A DNA stretch of 64,000 bases from CAVUAF01 sp963739375 (GCA_963739375.1 CAVUAF010000003.1:1-64000); one strand, 5' to 3'; shown: positions 1-8,637, numbered from the stretch's first letter. Notes: generated by a model not told the origin, from the letters alone. A program made the numbers and translations.

Positions 1-384
1 CGCGATCTCCGGCTCAGCACGACCGAACCGCAGGCTGGGCAGCCGCTGGCGGTTCAGGTCACCGTCCTGAACACCAGCCAGCGGGACGGGGATGAGGTGG
101 TGGAACTCTACCTGGATCGGCCGCCCACCGCCCCCGGCATGCCCTTCCGCACGTTGCAGGGCTTCCGGCGCGTCCACTTGAACGCTGGCGAGTCTGCGCA
201 GGTGACATTTTCACTGGAGCCGCGCCAGTTGGGCTTTGTGGACGAGCACGGCAAGCTGATCGCATCCCCGGGCCGCTACACCATCAGCGTCGGCGGTCAG
301 CAACCAGATCCGGCGGCGGTGACCTCCCACCGCGTGCTGCAACAGGGAGTCACGCTCGCGGGCGCTCCGGTTGCTTTCCCTTGA
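1..384 (+). CDS. Glycoside hydrolase family 3, C-terminal fragment
   Basis: The frame is open from base 1, so only the last 127 residues are in the window. They form the fibronectin type III-like domain that closes many family 3 glycosidases: the strand GDEVVELYL, then LQGFRRVHLNAGE and a final PGRYTISVGG. The catalytic barrel and the nucleophile domain lie outside the window, so the substrate (beta-glucoside, beta-xyloside or other) cannot be told. The same domain is present in the second, frameshifted GH3 gene near 41 kb. No terminator is obvious in the 200 bases that follow. The family call is firm, the specificity open. Confidence 0.85.
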   Translation, partial: RDLRLSTTEPQAGQPLAVQVTVLNTSQRDGDEVVELYLDRPPTAPGMPFRTLQGFRRVHLNAGESAQVTFSLEPRQLGFVDEHGKLIASPGRYTISVGGQQPDPAAVTSHRVLQQGVTLAGAPVAFP

Positions 385-586
385 CGTGGCCCGGCCAAGG
401 GGCTCTGCAAACTCGTTGGATCCGACGGGATTCTGCCCCTATTGGTTCCCGACGCTACTATTCTTTTCGCGCAGACGAATGGTCCCCAACGGTTGAATCG
501 CGGCCCAAAAACACAAAAGACACGGCACGGCGCAGGGCGCCGCTCCATGTCTTCGTGGGTGTTTCGCTGGCTAGGCCTGCGGGACT

Positions 587-997
587 CTAGCTGCCGCTCT
601 TGGGAGGGCCGCCGGGACCACGCTGCTGCATCTGCTGCTGCATGTCGTCCCACTTCTTTTGCTGGTCGGCGTTGAGGAGCTTGCGGATCTTCTCGTTCGA
701 CTCCTTGCGGATCTCCATGCTCTTGGCGCGCCGATCTTCCGGCGACATCGAGGTATCCTCGCGCAACTTGGCCATGTCCTTGCGCTGCTCTTCCAGGATG
801 GGCTTGATCTTGGCCTTCTGGTCGTCGGTCAGGGTTAACTGCTCGGACCAGCGCGCGATCTGCTCATCGACGGTCGGCATCTGTCGCCCGCCGCCCGGGC
901 CGCCGGGACGCTGTCCGCCGCCTTCCTGGGCAAACACAGCCACCGTGCACAGCAGCGTGGCGGTGAGCGCCACGCCCAACAACATTCGCTTCGTCAT
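587..997 (-). CDS. Spy/CpxP-like periplasmic protein
   Basis: A 136-residue protein starting at MTKRMLLGV; an upstream in-frame ATG would add six residues that spoil the signal peptide. A hydrophobic signal sequence ends near VAVFAQ. A Gly/Pro/Arg/Gln-rich linker follows, then a charged helical region with the paired LTxxQ-like motifs of the Spy/CpxP family: LTLTDDQKAKI and LNADQQKKW. Family members are small, all-helical, ATP-independent periplasmic chaperones or stress sensors. The tail is again Gln/Gly/Pro-rich (QQQMQQRGPGGPP). It faces the next gene divergently across about 216 bases. No two-component partner is adjacent, so an envelope-stress role is inferred from the family only. Confidence 0.7.
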   Translation of the reverse strand: MTKRMLLGVALTATLLCTVAVFAQEGGGQRPGGPGGGRQMPTVDEQIARWSEQLTLTDDQKAKIKPILEEQRKDMAKLREDTSMSPEDRRAKSMEIRKESNEKIRKLLNADQQKKWDDMQQQMQQRGPGGPPKSGS

Positions 998-1213
998 TGC
1001 TTGGACTCCGATCATTCAGTGTATGGGATTCACAGCAGGCCGCGGGTGCGCGGCCCGAACCACATCATTATCACCCTTGCGGTACGGTCCGTCACCCACA
1101 AACCCCCGGCGCTCGCCGCGCGGCAAATCTTTTTAACAACCCTGGCGGGCAGTTGAAGTTGCGAGAAAAAGCAAGACTCCAGGCGACTCCCACCCGCGCT
1201 CTAAAATGGCGGC

Positions 1214-1975
1214 ATGCCGGTTGCATGGCTCATGCTGGCGGTCATGATGAGCGCCTCCGCCCCGCAGGCGCCCCTCACCTACGACCAGGGCGCGATCGTG
1301 CGCGCCGACACCTCGAAGAAGCAGATTGCGCTGGTGTTTACCGGCGGCGATTACGGCGAGGGCACGGCACCCATTCTCGATACCTTGCAGCGCGAGCGGG
1401 TTCCGGCTGGGCTCTTCGTGACCGGCGGCTACCTGCGGGCGCCCGGGCATGCCGCGCTGCTGCGGCGCGCTTTGCGGGAAGGGCACTACGTGGGTCCGCA
1501 CTCCGATCAGCACCTGCTCTACTGCGCCTGGGAGGACCGGTCGCACTCGCTGGTTGGCGAGCCGGAATTCAAGCGCGACCTGGCGAAAAACATCGCCGAT
1601 CTGCGCGCTCTGGGAGCACTCCGCCGGCAGCCGGTTTTCTTCATCCCACCTTATGAGTGGTTCAACCACGAGCAGGTGTTGTGGGCGCAGGCGATGCAGG
1701 TGGTGATGTTTAACTTCACCCCCGGGAGCGGCTCCAATCGCGATTACTTGCCGGAGACGGACGCGCGCTTTGTCTCCTCGGCCAGCATCGTGCGCGACAT
1801 CCTGGCCTACGAGCGGCGCGATCCCGCGGGCTTGAATGGTTTCATCCTGCTGCTGCATCTCGGCGCCGACCGGCGCGACAAGATGCACGAACACTTGGGG
1901 GAACTCATCCAGGAACTCCGTGCCCGGGGCTACAGCTTCGTGCGCATTGATGCGCTGCTGCGCGCAGCGCGCTGA
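1214..1975 (+). CDS. Polysaccharide deacetylase-like (NodB fold) protein
   Basis: A 253-residue protein with a weak N-terminal hydrophobic stretch. It has the layout of carbohydrate esterase family 4: motif 1 region IALVFTGGDYGEG, motif 2 GHYVGPHSDQH (the metal-binding H-x3-H), motif 3 region FFIPPYEWFN, and a final LLHLGADRR followed by a helix and GYSFVRID. The usual motif 1 is TFDDGP, with catalytic and metal-binding aspartates. Here it is VFTGGDY, so the first aspartate is replaced. I recall related bacterial deacetylase-like proteins with a similar variant, so this may be a subfamily feature and not decay. Likely exported. Deacetylase activity is uncertain. Confidence 0.7.
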   Translation: MPVAWLMLAVMMSASAPQAPLTYDQGAIVRADTSKKQIALVFTGGDYGEGTAPILDTLQRERVPAGLFVTGGYLRAPGHAALLRRALREGHYVGPHSDQHLLYCAWEDRSHSLVGEPEFKRDLAKNIADLRALGALRRQPVFFIPPYEWFNHEQVLWAQAMQVVMFNFTPGSGSNRDYLPETDARFVSSASIVRDILAYERRDPAGLNGFILLLHLGADRRDKMHEHLGELIQELRARGYSFVRIDALLRAAR

Positions 1976-2086
1976 GCCCGCGCGGTGGCGGTCATTCCAC
2001 GCTCCTGGCCTGCGGCGGACGGCCATTGTACGCGACCCGTCTGCTGATTGCGGCGCCGCTCAGCTTACAATCAGGAGTTTCGGAGG

Positions 2087-2590
2087 ATGGCGATGACCGC
2101 TGCCGCTCGCTTTCGCGATCTCTACGACTACGAAAAAGACGCCAACGCCAAGGTGCTGGCGTCGCTCGAAGCGGTGCCCGCCGGGAAGCGCGGCACCCCG
2201 GAGTACCAGAAGGCGCTGACCATGATGGCGCACCTGGTGGTGGCGCGACAGGCGTGGTTCTACCGCTTGGGAATCGCGCCCAGCTGGCCGCAGAACTTCT
2301 TCCCTGCGGAGGTGGGGCTCGTCCAGCTCCGGGACGACCTCGCGGCCATCGAGCGCGCCTGGTCCGCGTACCTTGCCGGCCTCGACGACGCGGCGCTCGC
2401 CCGCGTCGTCACCTACCAGAGCACCGAAGGCCCCTGGTTCCGCAACACGGTCGGGGAAATCCTCACCCAGCTCTACAGCCACTCGTTTTATCACCGCGGG
2501 CAGATCGCGATGCTGATTCGCTCTCTCGGGTGCGAGCCGGCGGCGACCGACTACATCCTCTGGGCGCGGCGCGCCGCCACCTCCGACTAA
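2087..2590 (+). CDS. DinB family protein
   Basis: About 167 residues forming a predicted four-helix bundle of the DinB/YfiT type. The metal-ligand histidines are visible: one in MMAHLVVARQAW and the pair in HSFYHRGQIAML near the C-terminus. Such proteins are damage-inducible or thiol-dependent transferases, but most members have no known reaction. The ATG at 2087 lies only a base after a GGAGG sequence; the ATG two codons on (2093) has better spacing to it and may be the true start. The gene precedes the aminotransferase by 40 bases and could share its transcript. Confidence 0.85.
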   Translation: MAMTAAARFRDLYDYEKDANAKVLASLEAVPAGKRGTPEYQKALTMMAHLVVARQAWFYRLGIAPSWPQNFFPAEVGLVQLRDDLAAIERAWSAYLAGLDDAALARVVTYQSTEGPWFRNTVGEILTQLYSHSFYHRGQIAMLIRSLGCEPAATDYILWARRAATSD

Positions 2591-2630
2591 GAGGTGCTCC
2601 CCTGGCGGCCCTCGTGGTTAAATCAAGGGG

Positions 2631-3848
2631 ATGCGCTTCTCGCGCCGTACCGACTGGAATCTCACGCCGAACCGTTTCGCGCAGGCCCTGGCGCAGGCGC
2701 GCGCCGCGGGCAGGGAAGTCGTCGACCTCACCGAGTCGAATCCCACCCGCTGCGGCCTGCACTATGACGAAGAGGGCATCGTCAAGGCGCTGATCACGCC
2801 GCGCTCGTTCGCCTACGAGCCCGACCCGCAGGGCTTGCGGACGGCCCGCGAGGCAGTGGCGCGCTACTACGCCGAACGTGGTGCGGCGGCGGTCGCGGTC
2901 GATCCCGACCACATCTTCCTGACCACCAGTACCAGCGAGGCCTACAGCTACATCTTCCGGCTGCTGTGCGATCCCGGCGATGAGGTGCTGGCGCCAGCGC
3001 CCAGCTATCCGCTCTTCGACTACCTGGCGACGTTGCAGGACGTAGAGCTGCGCAACTACGAGCTGGTCTACGAGGCGGCCGCCGAGCCGCTGGCGAACGG
3101 CGCGTGGCACGGGCGCTGGCACCTCGACTCCCGTTCCGTCGAACTGACGCTTTCGCCGCGCTCCCGCGCGGTGATGGTGGTGCATCCCAACAATCCCACG
3201 GGATCGTTTGTCAGCGACGGCGAGCGCAAGGGCTTGAACGGCATCGCTTCGCGAGAGGGCCTGCTGGCGCTGGTGGCGGATGAAGTCTTCCTCGACTACG
3301 CCCATGACGGCGGCGAGCGTGCCAGCTTCGCCGGCAACCAGGAGACGCTGACGTTCACCTTGAGCGGCCTCTCGAAGGTCGCCGCCCTGCCGCAGATGAA
3401 GGTGGCGTGGCTGGTGGTCTCGGGCCCGCCGCATCTTCGCGACGCGGCCCTGGCGCGGCTGGAAGTCATCGCCGACACGTTTCTCTCCATGAATGCCCCG
3501 CTGCAGCACGCCCTGCCGACGCTGCTGGAGCAAAGGCGCCCCCTGCGCGACCAGTTGCTGGCGCGGGTGCGCGAGAACCTCGCCGAGCTGGACCGCCAGC
3601 TCGCATCCCAGACCTTGTGCTCACGGCTCGACCTCGAGGGCGGCTGGTATGCGACCCTGCGCGTCCCCGTGCACGGCGACGACGAAGAGCTGGCCATCGA
3701 ACTCCTCGAACGCGCGGGCGTGCTGGTGCATCCCGGGCACTTTTACGATTTCGCGCACGAGGGTTGCCTGGCGGTCAGTTTGATTACACCGAGCGCCAGC
3801 TTTGCCGAGGGCACACGGCGCATTCTGCAGCACGTCGCAGGGCGCTAG
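2631..3848 (+). CDS. PLP-dependent aminotransferase, class I/II
   Basis: A 405-residue fold-type I pyridoxal-phosphate enzyme. It shows the N-terminal DLTESNPT segment, the TTSTSEAYSYIFRLL cofactor-phosphate region, VVHPNNPTG, the cofactor-binding ADEVFLDY, and the Schiff-base lysine in LSGLSKVAALPQMK. The C-terminal small domain ends with the HPGHFYDF segment common in aspartate/alanine-type aminotransferases. It transfers an amino group between an amino acid and a 2-oxo acid; the substrate pair cannot be read from sequence. The length is normal for the family. No biosynthetic neighbours help to define its job. Confidence 0.9.
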   Translation: MRFSRRTDWNLTPNRFAQALAQARAAGREVVDLTESNPTRCGLHYDEEGIVKALITPRSFAYEPDPQGLRTAREAVARYYAERGAAAVAVDPDHIFLTTSTSEAYSYIFRLLCDPGDEVLAPAPSYPLFDYLATLQDVELRNYELVYEAAAEPLANGAWHGRWHLDSRSVELTLSPRSRAVMVVHPNNPTGSFVSDGERKGLNGIASREGLLALVADEVFLDYAHDGGERASFAGNQETLTFTLSGLSKVAALPQMKVAWLVVSGPPHLRDAALARLEVIADTFLSMNAPLQHALPTLLEQRRPLRDQLLARVRENLAELDRQLASQTLCSRLDLEGGWYATLRVPVHGDDEELAIELLERAGVLVHPGHFYDFAHEGCLAVSLITPSASFAEGTRRILQHVAGR

Positions 3849-3857
3849 ACGCGATTT

Positions 3858-3866
3858 TGGTATAAT
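3858..3866 (+). promoter_or_regulatory. Extended -10 promoter for tRNA-Leu
   Basis: TGGTATAAT is a perfect extended -10 element, with a consensus TATAAT at 3861-3866. It lies 37 bases before the mature 5' end of tRNA-Leu and just after the aminotransferase stop. No good -35 hexamer is present, which fits an extended -10 promoter. Confidence 0.6.
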
Positions 3867-3903
3867 CGCTTTGTTCTTGTCGGCAGTTCTGCTGGACGGA
3901 CGT

Positions 3904-3988
3904 GCGGAAGTGGTGGAACTGGCAGACACACCATCTTGAGGGGGTGGCGCCGAAAGGCGTGGGGGTTCAAATCCCCCCTTCCGCACCA
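3904..3988 (+). tRNA. tRNA-Leu (GAG)
   Basis: An 85-base gene with acceptor GCGGAAG pairing with CTTCCGC, discriminator A and an encoded CCA. The anticodon stem CCATC/GGTGG encloses loop TTGAGGG, giving anticodon GAG. A long variable arm (GGCGCC..GGCGT) and the D-arm with TGGTGGAACTGGCAGACAC are typical of leucine tRNAs. The T-arm is GGGGG-TTCAAAT-CCCCC. Confidence 0.95.
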
Positions 3989-4053
3989 TCTAACCTGAAC
4001 TGAGGAAAGGATTTGTGCCGCGGCCTGCGGGCTGCGCGCCAAGCGACCAATCC

Positions 4054-4386
4054 ATGCTGTTTGCCTTGATTACGGCTGTCCACATCTTTGTTTGCGTGTT
4101 CCTGATCGTGGTCGTGCTGCTGCAAAGCGGCAAGAGCGCCGACCTGGCCGCCGCCTTTGGCGGCGCCGGCAGCCAGACGGCCTTCGGCCCGCGCGGTGCG
4201 GCCTCGCTGCTGTCGCGCGCCACCACCTGGTCGGCCATCATCTTTATGGTGACCTCGATCACGCTGTCGGTCATGGCCTCGCGGCGTTCCAGCGGCGGCG
4301 GATCGGTGCTGGAAGGCGAAAAAGCCGCGCCGACGCAGCAGGCGCCGGCCCCGCAAAAGCCGCCGGCTCCCGCGCCGCAGAAGTAA
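4054..4386 (+). CDS. secG: Preprotein translocase subunit SecG
   Basis: A 110-residue membrane protein with the two hydrophobic segments of SecG: LITAVHIFVCVFLIVVVLLQ and, after the conserved cytoplasmic loop, WSAIIFMVTSITLSVMA. The loop has the family signature LLQSGKSADLAAAFGG and GSQTAFGPRGA. The C-terminal tail is rich in Pro, Ala and Gln, as is common. SecG associates with SecYE and helps protein export. The ATG at 4054 is chosen; an upstream GTG at 4015 would add 13 residues unlike the family. It follows tRNA-Leu by 65 bases and is followed by a clear terminator. Confidence 0.93.
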   Translation: MLFALITAVHIFVCVFLIVVVLLQSGKSADLAAAFGGAGSQTAFGPRGAASLLSRATTWSAIIFMVTSITLSVMASRRSSGGGSVLEGEKAAPTQQAPAPQKPPAPAPQK

Positions 4387-4422
4387 GACGAAGCGTGGTT
4401 GTCAGATTGCGGATGGAAGAAC

Positions 4423-4450
4423 GCCCCGGCCAGCGGGGCTTTTCTTTTTT
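4423..4450 (+). terminator. Rho-independent terminator after secG
   Basis: The stem GCCCCG pairs with CGGGGC across a five-base loop and runs straight into TTTTCTTTTTT. It lies 36 bases after the secG stop, so the secG transcript very probably ends here. Confidence 0.85.
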
Positions 4451-4482
4451 GCTAGAGTGAAGGCTGCACACGACCCCTGCCC

Positions 4483-5112
4483 ATGATTCACGAAATCATC
4501 CCCGTGGGCCCGCTGCAGTGCAACTGCTCCATCCTGGGCGATGAGCAGGCGCGCGAAGCCATGGTCATCGATCCCGGCGCCGACGTGGATGACGTCATGG
4601 CCATGGTGCAGCGTCACGGCCTGACGGTGAAGCAGATCGTCATCACCCACGCGCACATCGACCACGTCGGCGGGGCGATGAAGCTGAAGCAGCTGACCGG
4701 CGCCCCCATCCTGCTCAACCAGAACGACGCGGCGCTGCTGCGCATGCTGCCCGTCCAGGCGGCCTGGGTCGGCATGGCGCCGCCCGAAGACGTCCGCATT
4801 GACGGCACGCTGCCCGACGCGGCGACGCTGCGCACCGGCAGCCTGGCCGGCACCATCATCCACACCCCCGGACACACCCAGGGCAGCGTCTGCCTCTACC
4901 TTCCCGCGGAGAAGCTGTTGCTGGCCGGTGACACGCTCTTTGCCGGCAGCGTGGGGCGCACCGACCTGCCTGGCGGCAACTTCGAGCAGCTCATGACCTC
5001 GCTGCACGAGCGCGTGCTGGCGCTGCCCGATGAGACGCGCGTCATCCCCGGCCACGGCCCCGCGACCACCATCGGGGACGAACGCGAGACCAATCCCTTC
5101 CTGCGCAAGTGA
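4483..5112 (+). CDS. MBL-fold hydrolase, glyoxalase II-like
   Basis: A 209-residue cytoplasmic metallo-beta-lactamase-fold enzyme. All metal ligands are visible: ITHAHIDHVGG (HxHxDH) near residue 50, TPGHTQGSVCLY, LAGDTLFAGSVGRTD and the final IPGHGPATTIGDE. The spacing and the closing ETNPFLR segment are those of the compact glyoxalase II-like (YcbL) hydrolases, which split thioesters such as S-lactoylglutathione. The true substrate is not shown. It sits alone after the secG terminator, and no promoter consensus stands out in the 32 bases between. Confidence 0.88.
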   Translation: MIHEIIPVGPLQCNCSILGDEQAREAMVIDPGADVDDVMAMVQRHGLTVKQIVITHAHIDHVGGAMKLKQLTGAPILLNQNDAALLRMLPVQAAWVGMAPPEDVRIDGTLPDAATLRTGSLAGTIIHTPGHTQGSVCLYLPAEKLLLAGDTLFAGSVGRTDLPGGNFEQLMTSLHERVLALPDETRVIPGHGPATTIGDERETNPFLRK

Positions 5113-5161
5113 GCGCCGCCGTGCGCGCGCGGCTTATTCCTTATCGCTTGTTACCTGGTTT

Positions 5162-5317
5162 CTACGCGGCGCACTCGCGCCAGCGGTAGCCGGCCGAGGA
5201 GTCGATTTCCACAGCCTCGCCATCGGCCACCAGTTCCCGCAGCATGGCTTCCGCGTCAGGGCGGGTCAGTGGAAAGCCCTCAGCCTGGAGCTTATGGACC
5301 AGCTCAGCGACGGTCAT
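5162..5317 (-). CDS. Small hypothetical protein, possibly winged-helix
   Basis: A 51-residue frame starting MTVAELVHKLQAEG and ending AGYRWRECAA. The helix-helix-strand pattern (AELVHKLQAEGF..DAEAMLRELVADGEAVEI) resembles a small winged-helix fold, but I recognise no family. The frame stays open 39 codons upstream through sequence that does not look like protein, so the ATG at 5317 is preferred. The small size makes this uncertain. Confidence 0.4.
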   Translation of the reverse strand: MTVAELVHKLQAEGFPLTRPDAEAMLRELVADGEAVEIDSSAGYRWRECAA

Positions 5318-5528
5318 GGGCAGGAAGTGGCCGTCCGCGGTGCAGCAGGAGCGCAGGAGGGAGCGGCAGGCCTCCCGGCCGGACTCAAACCGGGTCCTTA
5401 ACGTCGGTTGTTCCCCGTACCCCGCAGATGCCATGCTGAACGGTATAGGGCCAGAGGGCGGGGGACGTCAATTACCCGAAAACGGTGCAACTCACGCAAG
5501 TCACTGTGGCGGGGATTACAGTCCGGGG

Positions 5529-6311
5529 CTAGTCGCGGCGCTCCTGCAACAGCCGGATGGCGGCCTGCTTGATGGTGCTGCGCACCTCGCCGCGCTTGCA
5601 GAGCTGGCGCAGGTGGCGGGCGCTGATGGCGCCCAGCAGGGAGAGCGCGGTCCCGCCCGGCGTCTTGGGATTGCCGATGAGCGCGATCTTCAGTTCCTCG
5701 CTGATGGCCCACTGCGGGTTGCCGCGCATGAGGCGCGCAATGTAATCGGCGACCAGAGCGTCGATGCTGGGCAGGCGGGCGATGGCGATGATTTCCGGCA
5801 GGGTGATGAGCGGGTTCCGGCACAGGTAGAGGAGGAGCAGCGGGTTGGGCTGCTGCATGAGGACGGTGCGGCCGGTCTGGCCGGCGCGGGTGGCGTAGAT
5901 GACGCGCTGGGCGTGGGTCATGGCGCGGACGCGCGCGAATTCGTCGATCGCCTTGTTGTCGGCAAAGATCTCGTCATCGCTCGCCGGCGGCGCGTCGCGC
6001 ATCGCCGCCGCCACCTCGTGGAGCAGCGCTGCGTTGGCGTTCGGGATGGCGACCAGCAGCGTGGGGCCGTTGCGGCCCGCGAGCCGCTCCTCGGCGCTGG
6101 GTTCCAGGCGTGAGATCTGCACCGCCAGCGGCCGCGCGTGGGCCGGCACCTTGAACAAGAACTGCCCGCGGAAGGGAAGCGGCAGCGTGTTGGGATTGTC
6201 CACCTGGAGGCGCCCGCAGCGGATCAGGTCGTAGGCGAACTGTGCTTCCTCGGTGTCGCTGGCCAGGCGCACTTCGACGCGCTTCTCGGCGACGTTGGCT
6301 GCGATTTCCAT
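5529..6311 (-). CDS. Hypothetical protein with helical C-terminal repeats
   Basis: A 260-residue protein with no signal peptide or membrane segment. The first 90 residues look like a mixed alpha/beta domain (VEVRLASDTEEAQFAYDLI). The rest is helical, with repeats of the form xLxxNPxI/TPGGTALSLL (RNPLITLPEIIAIARL, GNPKTPGGTALSLLGAI) that recall HEAT-like or DUF2336-like solenoids. The last helix KRGEVRSTIKQAAIRLLQER is strongly basic. No catalytic motif is seen. It is convergent with nothing and ends 94 bases from the small gene at 5162. Function unknown; it is probably a genuine conserved gene because of codon use and length. Confidence 0.6.
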   Translation of the reverse strand: MEIAANVAEKRVEVRLASDTEEAQFAYDLIRCGRLQVDNPNTLPLPFRGQFLFKVPAHARPLAVQISRLEPSAEERLAGRNGPTLLVAIPNANAALLHEVAAAMRDAPPASDDEIFADNKAIDEFARVRAMTHAQRVIYATRAGQTGRTVLMQQPNPLLLLYLCRNPLITLPEIIAIARLPSIDALVADYIARLMRGNPQWAISEELKIALIGNPKTPGGTALSLLGAISARHLRQLCKRGEVRSTIKQAAIRLLQERRD

Positions 6312-6341
6312 GTGCGGCGCAGTATAGCGCCAGACAGTACC

Positions 6342-6371
6342 GAATTGCCGAACTGCGGAATTGCCGAATTG
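6342..6371. repeat. Two short tandem copies, 16-base period
   Basis: GAATTGCCGAACTG at 6342-6355 is followed by GAATTGCCGAATTG at 6358-6371, identical at 13 of 14 positions. They lie in the 111-base gap between two minus-strand genes. No function is evident. Confidence 0.5.
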
Positions 6372-6422
6372 AAGGTCCGCGCGCCGGACTCTTCACCTCG
6401 GCAATTTCGCCATTACCCATTC

Positions 6423-8516
6423 TCACCAGACGCGGCAGCGTTTCTCCGGCGCCATTGCCTGCCCGGCCTTGCAACTGAAGGCCTGCTGGAACTCCGGCAT
6501 GTTCACCACCACGCCGTTGATGCGGTACTTGCCGGGAGAATGCGGGTTGGTGATGGCGCTGACGCGCAGGTTCTCCGGGCGCTGGTTCTCGCACGCCCAT
6601 TGCGCCAGCCCGATGAAGAACCGCTGCTCCGGGGTGTAGCCTTCGCGGCTTTCCAGCTGCTTGCCGGCGTTCGCCGCCTTCCACGCCACCCAGGCCAGGA
6701 TGGTGCCTCCCAGGTCGGCCACATCTTCGCCCTCGGTGAGCTTGCTGTTGATCTTGATGTCGTCGACGATGGTGTACTGCTTATACTGATCGACCACGCA
6801 CTGCGCCCGCGACTCGAAGGCGCCGGCGTCGTCCTTGGTCCACCAGTCGCGCAGGTTTCCCGTGGCGTCAAACTGCCGGCCTTCGTCGTCGAAGCCATGG
6901 GTGAGCTCGTGCCCGATGGTGGCGCCGGTGTTGCCGTAGTTGGGCGCGTCGTCGATCCTGGGGTCGTAGAGCGGCGGCTGCAGCACGCCGGCGGGGAAGT
7001 TGATGTCGTTCATTTGCGGGTCGTAGTAGGCGTTGACCGTCGGCGGGGAGATAAACCATTCGCCGCGGTCCAGGGGCTTGCCGATCTTGTTGAGCCAGCG
7101 GCGCGACTCGAAAGCGGAGGCGCGGTCCACGTTGCCGAAGAAGTCGCCGCGTGCGATGTTGAGCGCGCTGTAATCGCGCCAGCGGTCGGGATACCCGATT
7201 TTGTTGACGATGCCGTGCAGCTTGGCCAGCGCCTGTTGCCGGGTGGCCGGGCCCATCCAGTCGAGCTGCTGGATGTCCTGCTCCATCGCCTTCTCGATCT
7301 GCTGGGTCATCTCCAGCGTGCGGTGCTTCATGTCGGGGCTGAAGGTGCGGTTCACGAACTCCTGGCCCAGTGCGTCGCTCAGCTGCCGGTCGACGAGCGC
7401 GACGCAGCGCTTCCAGCGCGGCCGCAGCTGCGGCGTGCCCCGCAGGGTGCGGCTGAAGAAGCTGAAATCTTCGTTGACGAAGGCGGAGGAGAGGTACGCC
7501 GCCTTGCGGTGCACCCATTGCCAGCGCAGATAATTCTTCCAGTCGTCGAGCGCCACGAACTTGAGTTGGCCCTCGAGCGCCTTGTAGAACTCCGGCTCGG
7601 TGACGTTGAAGGTCTGGACGCCGGGGAGCCCGCTGGCGGCGAGAAAAGCCGGCCAGTCGAACGACGGCGTCAGCGCCTGCAACTCGGACCGTGACATCTT
7701 GTGGAACAAGTTATGGGGCTCGCGCTTCTGCACCCGGGTGAGCGACACCTTGGCCAGCGCCGTCTCGATCTCCATCACCTTCTTCGCCTGCCGCGCGGCG
7801 GCCTCTGGCGCGTCGCCAAGCAACTCGAACATCTTCTGCACATGCGCCACATACTTCTGGCGGATTTCTTCGGACCGGGCATCGGTCTTGGTGTAGTAAT
7901 CGCGGTCGGGGAGGCCCAGCCCGCCGGCGCTGGCAAAGGCAATCATCTGCGATGAATCGGCGTAGTCCTGGCCGGCGCCGAAGCCGAACATCATGCCGCC
8001 GTAGAAGAAGTTGAGCGTGGCCAGGTGCAGCCGCGCCACCAGGGGCGCGATCTGCCGTGTTTCCCGCAGCCCGGCGATCTGGTCGAGCATCGGCCGCAGC
8101 GGCTGGGCTCCCAGCCGCTCCACCGCGGCTTCGTCCATGCAGGCGCCGAAGTAGTCCCCGATCTTCTGCTGCGCGGGCGTTCGCGGCCGGGCGGCGCTCT
8201 TCGCCAGGTCGTCGAGGATGCCCCAGAGAAACTGCTGGTTCTCGTTGGTCAGCTTGCCGTATACGCTCCACGACGACTGGTCGGGGGGAATGGGGTTCTG
8301 CTGCCTCCAGCCGCCGCACGAGTACTGGTAGAAGTCGACGCAGGGATCGGCGGACTTGTCCAGCCAGCGCACGTCGAGGCTCGGGCTGTAGGGCAGCGCC
8401 GCGAGCGGCTTTTCCTCGGGCCGCGCAGCGGCCGCCATGGCGGCGGGATTCGGCTGTTGGGCGACGGCAGTGACAAGAAGAAGGCAGACTACGGCGAAAA
8501 ATGTGCGCACGGTCAT
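6423..8516 (-). CDS. M13 family zinc metallopeptidase (neprilysin-like)
   Basis: A 697-residue exported endopeptidase. It has a signal peptide MTVRTFFAVVCLLLVTAVAQ, then the conserved PCVDFYQYSCGGWRQQNPIP start of the M13 N-terminal domain. The zinc site is IGHELTHGFDDEG near residue 535, and the third ligand lies in TEGEDVADLGG near residue 595. The substrate-binding NAYYDPQMNDINFPAG precedes the zinc site. The protein ends CRVW, the typical M13 terminus. The length matches the family. Acidobacteria carry many such enzymes. An AGGAG ribosome-binding site lies just before the ATG. Likely function: periplasmic or surface peptide degradation. Confidence 0.95.
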   Translation of the reverse strand: MTVRTFFAVVCLLLVTAVAQQPNPAAMAAAARPEEKPLAALPYSPSLDVRWLDKSADPCVDFYQYSCGGWRQQNPIPPDQSSWSVYGKLTNENQQFLWGILDDLAKSAARPRTPAQQKIGDYFGACMDEAAVERLGAQPLRPMLDQIAGLRETRQIAPLVARLHLATLNFFYGGMMFGFGAGQDYADSSQMIAFASAGGLGLPDRDYYTKTDARSEEIRQKYVAHVQKMFELLGDAPEAAARQAKKVMEIETALAKVSLTRVQKREPHNLFHKMSRSELQALTPSFDWPAFLAASGLPGVQTFNVTEPEFYKALEGQLKFVALDDWKNYLRWQWVHRKAAYLSSAFVNEDFSFFSRTLRGTPQLRPRWKRCVALVDRQLSDALGQEFVNRTFSPDMKHRTLEMTQQIEKAMEQDIQQLDWMGPATRQQALAKLHGIVNKIGYPDRWRDYSALNIARGDFFGNVDRASAFESRRWLNKIGKPLDRGEWFISPPTVNAYYDPQMNDINFPAGVLQPPLYDPRIDDAPNYGNTGATIGHELTHGFDDEGRQFDATGNLRDWWTKDDAGAFESRAQCVVDQYKQYTIVDDIKINSKLTEGEDVADLGGTILAWVAWKAANAGKQLESREGYTPEQRFFIGLAQWACENQRPENLRVSAITNPHSPGKYRINGVVVNMPEFQQAFSCKAGQAMAPEKRCRVW

Positions 8517-8608
8517 CCTGAGCTCCTGAAAGAAACCTGTCAGTGTACAGGATGCGGCGCGCGTCGGAAGGTGAGGTTATCCTCTGAGCGGAGGACACGC
8601 CCCGCCGG

Positions 8609-8637
8609 TTGACCGTCAAGGTTGTCGCGCTTAAAAT
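8609..8637 (+). promoter_or_regulatory. Promoter for tRNA-Gln
   Basis: TTGACC at 8609-8614 and TAAAAT at 8632-8637 are separated by exactly 17 bases, a near-consensus sigma-70 type promoter. It points at tRNA-Gln, whose 5' end is about 53 bases beyond the -10. Confidence 0.65.

Noticed and set aside
5378..5410. A T-arm-like sequence on the minus strand (CCGG-TTTGAGT-CCGG) near the small gene at 5162
   Set aside because: The stem is only four pairs, no acceptor or anticodon arm can be placed round it and no CCA follows, so it is not a tRNA or an attachment copy.
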